A stretch of 64,000 nt of DNA. Source: Methylosinus sp. H3A. Its GTDB lineage: Bacteria > Pseudomonadota > Alphaproteobacteria > Rhizobiales > Beijerinckiaceae. The notes under the pieces were generated by a model. It searched no databases, was not told the origin of the DNA, and worked only from the letters and a program-made list of their open reading frames with translations. A program made the translations under genes and the position numbers. The DNA is taken from the NCBI RefSeq assembly GCF_015709455.1, contig NZ_JADNQW010000005.1, positions 1,302,001 to 1,366,000 of the forward strand, given 5' to 3'. This document shows positions 58,105 to 64,000 of this stretch, piece after piece (the first letter of the stretch is position 1; every line of letters starts with the position of its first letter).

Positions 58105-59087
58105 TTGACCGCCGTCGTCGCCGTCGATTGGAATTTGCCGAACACCATATCCGGCGCCGAGAGATTGTGACGCGAGGGCATGTGCCGGCCGAGCCAGATT
58201 TCCGTCGCCGGCGCGCCCGGAAAGCCGATCACCGGCGCCTCCTGCCAGCCTATGCCGCGCTTGGCGCGCCAGGCGACCAGCGCGGCGTCGCTCATCGACT
58301 GCGTGGTGTACATGGACCGCAGCGAGGCGAAGGGCAGGCCATCCGGCATTGCGTCGCTATAGGAGACGTCCAGCACGATGCGATCCTGATCGATGGTGAC
58401 GACGCGCAGCTTCGCCTCGCCGCCGCGGCGGAAACGCAGAGTGAAGCTGCGCGTATCGGGATCGAAGACGATCTCCTTCAGCGCCACGATAGGGCGCTCC
58501 TGCACCTCCACCGGGCCGATGAGGAAGGACGAGCCATAGGCCGTCCAGCGCATATCCTCGAAAGGCAGAGGCCGCGCGCGCCAATAGCCGTCCGGCGGAT
58601 AGAAGACGAGAATTTCCTCCGCGCGCTCGCGATAGGTCATCCACAGCTGGACGAGATGAAAGCCCGTCTCGACGCGGTCGCCGACCCGCACGGGCACGTC
58701 GTTCGGCCGCCAGAAGGACGGGAACGTATAGCCGACCAGCCAGAATTCCGGCGTCTCCCAAAAAGTGTGGCGGCGCGCGTCGGCGGCGAATTTCGGGTCG
58801 TGCGAAAGATCGCAGCTCGTCCAATCCGGCGCCCAGCGGTCCGAGCCGATCATGCCGATATAGGAGGGGTGGATCGCCTGCACGCGCATGCGGCGCACCA
58901 GCGGCGAGACGAAATCGAGCTCGATATTGTCCTTCTCGGCGCAAAGCTCGGGCGCGGATTTGTTCTCGATCCGCACTTGCAGATCCTCCTCCGCCCCCTG
59001 CGGCGGCTGCGCGAAGGAGGGCCGGGCGAAAGGCAGGCTCGAGGCGGCGAGGAGAAGCCGGCGGCGGTCGATCAGCGGAGCGGACAT
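58101..59087 (-). CDS. Tat-exported hypothetical protein
   Basis: A 328-residue protein with a twin-arginine signal (DRRRLLLAASSLPFARPSFA). The mature part is beta-rich with conserved aromatic residues: IHPSYIGMIGSDRWAPDW, HTFWETPEFWLVGYTFPSFW and GYWRARPLPFEDMRWTAY. I do not recognise a family. Its stop overlaps the DUF1624 gene start (ATGA), and it lies 51 bases after the GT-C-like gene, so it belongs to the leftward envelope cluster. Confidence 0.72.
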   Translation of the reverse strand: MSAPLIDRRRLLLAASSLPFARPSFAQPPQGAEEDLQVRIENKSAPELCAEKDNIELDFVSPLVRRMRVQAIHPSYIGMIGSDRWAPDWTSCDLSHDPKFAADARRHTFWETPEFWLVGYTFPSFWRPNDVPVRVGDRVETGFHLVQLWMTYRERAEEILVFYPPDGYWRARPLPFEDMRWTAYGSSFLIGPVEVQERPIVALKEIVFDPDTRSFTLRFRRGGEAKLRVVTIDQDRIVLDVSYSDAMPDGLPFASLRSMYTTQSMSDAALVAWRAKRGIGWQEAPVIGFPGAPATEIWLGRHMPSRHNLSAPDMVFGKFQSTATTAVK

Positions 59088-59138
59088 GGGCTGTATGGGT
59101 TTCCTGTTGCGGCGGGCGCGGCGGGTCGGCGCTCGATA

Positions 59139-60941
59139 TTATTGCGCGGGACGCAGGGCGAAAACATGGAAAGGCGAGCGCTCGAGTGGGATTTTCTCGA
59201 GAAAGGGGAGCGTCTCGCCGCGCGAGAGCGCCGCCGCCAGCCCATGGGGCGCGCGCTCGGTGAGGGCGTTTCCGGTCTCGCCGCCGCCGCACCAGAGCAG
59301 CAGCTCGGCGCCCGCCGCGCGCAGCAGGCGCTCGGCCTCGGCCGGCTCGGCGAGAAAAGCGTCCACCGCGAGGCGATTGCCGCGATTGTCGCGATGATAG
59401 GGCGCGGCGAAGACGAAATGCGGCGTGAAGGCGAGGATATGCGCGCCAATATCGACCGGCGCGACGATACGCGCCGGCGCCAGCGCAGCGAGCGATGAAA
59501 AAGCGCCGGCCTCGAGGCAGGCGCGGCGCGTCTCCCGAGGGGCGGCGTCGCCCTCCGATTGCAGCGCCAGAGCGAGGCCCATGGGCGAGACGCAAAGGCA
59601 CAGCAACCCGACCGTGAGGCCGCGCAGCAGCGGCGTCACGCTGGCGAGCCGCGCCGATATGGCGGCCGCCGCGCCGGCGAGCGCGATCATGGCGAGCGGC
59701 GTGACGGAAGAAAAGACGCGAATCTGCCAGAGCGCCGCGCAAAAGCCGATGAGAATCGCCGCCGCGAGCATCGCCCAGCGCCCGCGCACGAGGCCCTCCG
59801 CACGCCAGGCGAGGACGAACGCCGCGACGAGGCCGAGCAGCACCGGCGCTGCGGTCGAGACGAGCAAGGCCGGATCGGCGAGAAACGCCTTCAGCGGCTT
59901 GGCCTCTGTGACATGAGAGAGCCAGAGTTCGCGCAGCAGCGGATCGAGTCCGACCAGCGGATCGCCGAGGCATTGCGGCGCGCCGGCGAGGAATGCGCCG
60001 AGCGCAGCGGCGCCGACGAGGCCGAGGCCCATTATGCGCCGAGCGAGCGTATCGAGACTCGGCGCAAAAACGCCGAGCGCGGCGAAACCGAGCGCGCCGA
60101 CAATGAGCGCGCGAATATGAACGGCCGAATAGGCGTCGCAGGCGGAGAGGCCGTATCGCGACGGCGCGACAGTCGCAACGAAAGTCAGCGGCGCGAAGAC
60201 CAGCAGTCCCAGCGCGAAATGGAGCAGGCGCCGCGACGCCGCGACGCCCTCGACGAGAAAGAGGATCGCCGGCGCCGCGAGCAGCACGACGAAGAAGGGC
60301 AGATTTTCGAGGCTGATCGCCAGCGACAAGGCCAAAGGCGCGGCGGCCGCCGCGAGCGCCAGAGGGCGCTTGGCGTCGAGACCGAGCGCGACGAGGCCGA
60401 AGCTCGCCATCAGCAAAATGATCTGCGGCGCATGATGATCGATGCGGCCCGGCGTGAATTGCATGAACATCGGCGCCGAGAGAAAGACCAGCCACACTGC
60501 GACGATGCGCGCCGAGCGCGCGACGAGCACGCGCGCGACGAAAGCCGCGAGCGCGAACAGCAGAGCCAGGCAGACGAAAGGAAAGACGAGCCGCGTCGCC
60601 CGCTCCGCAATTTCCGGCACGAAAAACAGCCTGAACAACAGATCGAGCCCGGCGAGCGGCGTATCGACGATGCGCGACCAATGCATGAAGAGCCCGTCCG
60701 GCGGATCGAGCCGGCGCGCCGTCATATCGAACCAGGATTGGCCGGCGAGGAGATCGCGCAGCTGCACGGCGCGCATGGCGTCGTCGGAATCGTAGAATTC
60801 GCCCGCGCTCCACACGGCGCGCGCGCGGGGCAGCGTCAATAGAGCCGCGCCGGCGAGCGCCGGAACGATGGCGGCGAGAAGCGGAATTTCGCCGCGCGTC
60901 TGCGTGCGGGCGCGCGCCGTCTCGCCAGCCAGCGCAGTCAC
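59139..60941 (-). CDS. polytopic membrane protein, GT-C-like
   Basis: A 600-residue protein with about twelve membrane helices. The first external loop has FYDSDDAMRAVQLRDLLAGQ, an acidic pair typical of GT-C glycosyltransferases. FTPGRIDHHAPQIILLMASF resembles the DHH motif of oligosaccharyltransferase-like proteins. The C-terminal soluble part (about 470-600) may bind a substrate. I infer that it moves sugars from a lipid-phosphate donor. Its ATG overlaps the stop of the GtrA gene (ATGA). Confidence 0.7.
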   Translation of the reverse strand: MTALAGETARARTQTRGEIPLLAAIVPALAGAALLTLPRARAVWSAGEFYDSDDAMRAVQLRDLLAGQSWFDMTARRLDPPDGLFMHWSRIVDTPLAGLDLLFRLFFVPEIAERATRLVFPFVCLALLFALAAFVARVLVARSARIVAVWLVFLSAPMFMQFTPGRIDHHAPQIILLMASFGLVALGLDAKRPLALAAAAAPLALSLAISLENLPFFVVLLAAPAILFLVEGVAASRRLLHFALGLLVFAPLTFVATVAPSRYGLSACDAYSAVHIRALIVGALGFAALGVFAPSLDTLARRIMGLGLVGAAALGAFLAGAPQCLGDPLVGLDPLLRELWLSHVTEAKPLKAFLADPALLVSTAAPVLLGLVAAFVLAWRAEGLVRGRWAMLAAAILIGFCAALWQIRVFSSVTPLAMIALAGAAAAISARLASVTPLLRGLTVGLLCLCVSPMGLALALQSEGDAAPRETRRACLEAGAFSSLAALAPARIVAPVDIGAHILAFTPHFVFAAPYHRDNRGNRLAVDAFLAEPAEAERLLRAAGAELLLWCGGGETGNALTERAPHGLAAALSRGETLPFLEKIPLERSPFHVFALRPAQ

Positions 60942-61375
60942 GCGGAGGCCTTCGCCGTCGACGTCGGCGCCGAAAACAAAAGCGCGCGACGCGCGGTGAA
61001 ATTGAACAGGAAGACGCAGCCCGCCGTCGGAATTTTCGCAAAGGCGGGATCGAAGCCGAGACGGCCGACGAAGATGAACATCAACGCCTCGGTGAGCAGC
61101 AGGCCGGCGAGGCCGATGGCGAAGAACACGGAGAATTCCGACGCCGGCCGCACGCTGCGGCGATCACGAAACACGATTGCGACGCTGAGCGCATAGACGA
61201 GCGCTAGCCCGCCGGAAAACCCGATCGCAGCCGCGACGAGATAGGGAAGGCCGAGCGTCTTTTGACAAAGCAGAAGCAGGCCATAGTCGAGCGCCAGCGC
61301 CGCGCCGCTCGCCAGCCCATAGGCGATGAGATCGCGCAGCAAGCGCGCGGCGGCGAAGACGCGGCGCGTCGACAT
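60938..61375 (-). CDS. GtrA-family membrane protein
   Basis: A 145-residue protein with four membrane helices (e.g. LIAYGLASGAALALDYGLLL and KIPTAGCVFLFNFTARRALLF), the GtrA family. Family members are thought to flip polyprenyl-phosphate-linked sugars across the inner membrane. It sits between the FAD-dependent enzyme (0 bases apart) and the GT-C-like protein (4-base overlap), an arrangement expected for a sugar-transfer pathway. Confidence 0.88.
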   Translation of the reverse strand: MSTRRVFAAARLLRDLIAYGLASGAALALDYGLLLLCQKTLGLPYLVAAAIGFSGGLALVYALSVAIVFRDRRSVRPASEFSVFFAIGLAGLLLTEALMFIFVGRLGFDPAFAKIPTAGCVFLFNFTARRALLFSAPTSTAKASA

Positions 61376-62866
61376 TCAGGCGACCCGCTTCGGCACGAGA
61401 CGTTCGCTCGCGAGCGCCTGCTCGGCGCCGGAGACGCCGCCTTCCGAATATTCGGCGTCCTCGTTCACGCCCCAGACGTCATAGATCGCGCGGCCGGCGA
61501 CGATGTTGAGCGCGGTCAACATTCCGGTCATCATCGCATGATCCTGGTTGTTGTATTTGTGCATGCCGTTGCGGCCGACGAGATGCAGACCGGGGTAACG
61601 CGTCATGAGCTCGAGGCGTATCGCCTGCACATTGGCGGCGTAGGAATCGTCATAGACGGGATAGGCCTTGGCCTGCCGCACGACGCAGGCGTCACGCACA
61701 TCCTGCGCCTTCATGAGGCCGATCTTTTCGATCTCCGCCGTCGCGAGCGCGACGAGATCGGCGTCGTCAGCATTCCACAGGCCATCGCCCTCGAAACAGA
61801 AATATTCGAGGCCGAGGCAAGTGGAGACGCCATCGGCGATCATCTCGGGCGACCAGGATTTGAAATTCTGCACGCGGCCGACCTTCACCGACGGATCATG
61901 AATATAAATCCAATTGTCGGGGAATTCATTTTGCGGCCGTCCGATCAGCACGACAGTGAGAAAATCGCGATAGGCGAGCGCGCGTGCGTTGAAGAGGCTG
62001 ATCGGCGTCGGCGTCAACGCATTCATCACCTCGCGCAGCGGCGCGGAGGAGAGAATATTACGGGCGTGATAAGTCTCGCTCTCGCCGCTGGCGTTGCGCA
62101 CGGTGATGGTCCAGAGGCCGCTCTCTTCGTCATAGGCCAGCGCCTCGACCTTGCGGCCCATCTGCAGGCGGCCGCCGAGCTTTTGCATTTTGCGCGCGGC
62201 GGCTTCCCACATCATGCCCGGCCCGCGGCGCGGATAGCGAAAGGATTCGATCAGCGTCTTCGCCGTTCCGCTGGATTTGCCGAGCTTGAGCGAGCGACGC
62301 AATCCATCGACGATGGCGGCGCCGAGGCTCAGCCCCTTGATGCGCTGCGCCGCCCAATCTGCGGAGATATCGTCGCAGCCCATGCCCCAGACCTTTTCCG
62401 TATAGGTCTTGAAGAAGATGCCGAAGAGCCGCTCGCCGAATTGATTGCGCACCCATTGATGAAAGGAGCGCGGCTCCTTCACCGGAAAGGCCTTGGCGAA
62501 AGCGAAGGACGCCATGCACATCGCGCTCTCGAAAAGGCCGAGATTCTTCAGCGCCTCGAACGCCTTCAGCGGATAGGCGTAGAATTTGTCGCGATAATAG
62601 ATGCGCGAGAGCCGCGGCCGCTCGATGAAATCATGCGGGAGAATTTCGTCCCAGAGATCGACGATCTCTTTGGATTTCGAGAAGAAGCGATGCCCGCCTA
62701 TGTCGAAGAGAAAGCCCTTGTAGCTCGCCGTGCGGCTGATGCCGCCGACGTAAGCTTCATCCTGCTCGAGGACGAGAACCTCGCGTCCGTGCTTCGCCAG
62801 AATATAAGCGGCGGTGAGGCCAGCGGGCCCCGCGCCGATCACTATCGATTCGATGATCTCGCCCAT
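61376..62866 (-). CDS. FAD-dependent amine-oxidase/mutase-like enzyme
   Basis: A 496-residue flavoprotein. The Rossmann motif is VIGAGPAGLTAAYILAKHG, followed by GGISRTASYKGFLFDIGGHR. The C-terminal FAD part is GLHLVGRNGMHKYNNQDHAM. The middle (KTYTEKVWGMGCDDISADWA, FRYPRRGPGMMWEA) matches proteins annotated as UDP-galactopyranose mutase-like or protoporphyrinogen-oxidase-like FAD enzymes in sugar clusters. The start MGEIIES is the first codon with family similarity. It heads the leftward cluster with GtrA. Confidence 0.8.
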   Translation of the reverse strand: MGEIIESIVIGAGPAGLTAAYILAKHGREVLVLEQDEAYVGGISRTASYKGFLFDIGGHRFFSKSKEIVDLWDEILPHDFIERPRLSRIYYRDKFYAYPLKAFEALKNLGLFESAMCMASFAFAKAFPVKEPRSFHQWVRNQFGERLFGIFFKTYTEKVWGMGCDDISADWAAQRIKGLSLGAAIVDGLRRSLKLGKSSGTAKTLIESFRYPRRGPGMMWEAAARKMQKLGGRLQMGRKVEALAYDEESGLWTITVRNASGESETYHARNILSSAPLREVMNALTPTPISLFNARALAYRDFLTVVLIGRPQNEFPDNWIYIHDPSVKVGRVQNFKSWSPEMIADGVSTCLGLEYFCFEGDGLWNADDADLVALATAEIEKIGLMKAQDVRDACVVRQAKAYPVYDDSYAANVQAIRLELMTRYPGLHLVGRNGMHKYNNQDHAMMTGMLTALNIVAGRAIYDVWGVNEDAEYSEGGVSGAEQALASERLVPKRVA

Positions 62867-62955
62867 GACGGCCCTGAAACAGCGTGGCGCGCGCCGGCCG
62901 GCCGCGTCATGCGGCAAGGCTCACGGCACGTAGGGGCACTATGGATGAGCTTTGG

Positions 62956-64000
62956 TTAACGCGCTGTTACGCTCATGTCGGGAGCGTCGCTCGCGAAAAT
63001 GACGCGGTTTCGTCCTTCGGCCTTGGCGCGATAGAGCGCGTCGTCGGCGATGCGCGTCATGGCGGCGAGGTCCAGCGTCTCGTCCTCGAGCACGGTGACG
63101 CCGACGCTGACGGTCGCCGCGCCGTCGGCGAGATGCGCGGCATCGCGGATGAAGGCCGAACGAATGCGCTCCGCGATCGCCAATGCGCCGGTCCGATCGG
63201 CGGGCGAGAGAATGGCGACGAATTCCTCGCCGCCGATTCGCGCCAGCAGATCGCTCGATCGAATATTTCGCGTCGCGGTCGCGCCGAAGGCGGCCAGCAC
63301 GCGGTCGCCGACCGCATGACCGAAGCGGTCGTTGATATATTTGAAATTGTCGAGATCGAAGACGAGCACCGCCGTCGCCGGCGCGGGCGCCGATCGCTTC
63401 GCGCGCTCGACCGCCCGGTCGAAGGCGCGTCGATTGAGAAGGCCCGTCAGCGGATCGATCATCGCCGCGACTTCTCGTCGCTTCGCGAGGCGCTCTTTGG
63501 AGAGGGTCGCCAATAGAAAGCCGAGAACGGCGATAAAGCCAGAGAGCTCGAGGAAGCGGTATTTCTGATATGGGCTGGTGAGGAAGCTCGCTTCGTCGAC
63601 CGCGATAAAAGGCGCCGCGATCGCGAGCGTGAATTCGAGCCCCGCTTGCAGCGCGATGATCCAAGCCGTCACGCGAGACACGACGAGACGCTGGCCGCCA
63701 GCGCGATTGTAGCGGAACAATTCGAAGGCGGCGGCGACTTCATAGATCGCCGAGATCGCGGAGATTTCCGCAATTCGAAAGTGAATATCCGCGCGCCACA
63801 GTCCGGCGGCCCAAATCACACCGCCGAGGAAGGCCAGCAGCGGTCGCACCGGCTTGCCGACAAAAACGAGAACGCCCGTCCAGAGCAGACCGCACGCCCA
63901 TAAAGTGAGCGCGTTTCCGAAAATGATCGAAAGCCACCCGACCTCGTTGCGGAAAGCGTAGCAGAGCGCCGAGGCGCCCGCCATCGCGAAGACCGCGGCC
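62956..64000 (-). CDS. diguanylate cyclase, 5' end beyond window
   Basis: Makes the second messenger cyclic di-GMP. The visible part has about five membrane helices (MASE-like, about 1-160 counted from an in-frame ATG at 63984) and a GGDEF domain with active site GGEEF (about 251-255). An I-site RSSD lies at 242-245, five residues before it, so product inhibition is likely. DPLTGLLNRRAFDR marks the domain start. The frame stays open to the window edge with hydrophobic residues, so the true start is probably outside. Confidence 0.93.
   Translation of the reverse strand, partial: AAVFAMAGASALCYAFRNEVGWLSIIFGNALTLWACGLLWTGVLVFVGKPVRPLLAFLGGVIWAAGLWRADIHFRIAEISAISAIYEVAAAFELFRYNRAGGQRLVVSRVTAWIIALQAGLEFTLAIAAPFIAVDEASFLTSPYQKYRFLELSGFIAVLGFLLATLSKERLAKRREVAAMIDPLTGLLNRRAFDRAVERAKRSAPAPATAVLVFDLDNFKYINDRFGHAVGDRVLAAFGATATRNIRSSDLLARIGGEEFVAILSPADRTGALAIAERIRSAFIRDAAHLADGAATVSVGVTVLEDETLDLAAMTRIADDALYRAKAEGRNRVIFASDAPDMSVTAR

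Noticed and set aside
58357..61041. 894-codon minus-strand open frame
   Set aside because: A shifted frame of the Tat-protein and GT-C-like genes, arginine-rich and without recognisable domains.

Overview
The window looks like a chromosomal segment of a GC-rich alphaproteobacterium of the order Hyphomicrobiales (Rhizobiales). This rests on gene content and order: the PhyR-NepR-EcfG general stress module, the run fabG-acpP-fabF-mltG-yicC-gmk, the run lptB-rpoN-hpf-ptsN, and short intergenic palindromes of the kind common in that order. A methylotrophic family such as Methylocystaceae or Beijerinckiaceae is possible, but nothing in the window proves it.

Positions 1-8.8 kb are accessory DNA. 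They hold an IS66 transposase remnant, an IS110 transposase broken by two single-base frameshifts, a HUH relaxase with a DUF3363-type C-terminus, a MazE/MazF pair, a small XRE regulator, a 192-aa protein of unknown function and a large serine recombinase. The recombinase gene ends inside tRNA-Arg(ACG). I read this as the recombinase end of an integrated mobilizable element seated on the 3' end of the tRNA gene; its far end lies left of the window. A second small accessory patch, an AT-rich RelE/HigA-like toxin-antitoxin pair, sits at 10.7-11.6 kb.

From 8.8 to 31.5 kb the content is mostly housekeeping: an alpha/beta hydrolase, cysE, parC, recO, a GH25 lysozyme, mgtE, a polysaccharide deacetylase, a MaoC hydratase, a HAD phosphatase next to a beta-carbonic anhydrase, a CoA-ester lyase, a CorA/ZntB transporter, two tandem acyltransferases, class II DAHP synthase, and an FTR1 iron permease with a cupredoxin. 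One 830-bp IS5-family element with CTAG target duplications sits exactly at the stop codon of the CoA-ester lyase.

From 31.6 to 43.5 kb lies the fatty-acid synthesis and cell-envelope block (gmk, yicC, mltG, fabF, acpP, fabG, fabD, then a serine hydrolase and acs), read leftward. An oppositely oriented, asparagine-rich outer-membrane beta-barrel gene with its own terminator separates fabD from fabG. From 43.5 to 52.7 kb come an MFS transporter, a CrtF-like O-methyltransferase, a cytoplasmic trypsin-like protease, leuD, and the lptB-rpoN-hpf-ptsN block. From 52.7 to 55.1 kb is the general stress response (KGG-repeat protein, phyR, nepR, ecfG), with a consensus EcfG promoter before nepR-ecfG and a near-consensus one before the KGG gene.

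The right end (55.1-64 kb) holds fumC, an Imm5-like gene, and a tightly packed leftward run (FAD-dependent amine-oxidase/mutase-like enzyme, GtrA flippase, GT-C-like membrane protein, Tat-exported protein, DUF1624 membrane protein). I propose that this run modifies a lipid-linked or surface sugar. The window ends in a diguanylate cyclase whose 5' end is cut off. No CRISPR array or rRNA was seen, and only one tRNA.
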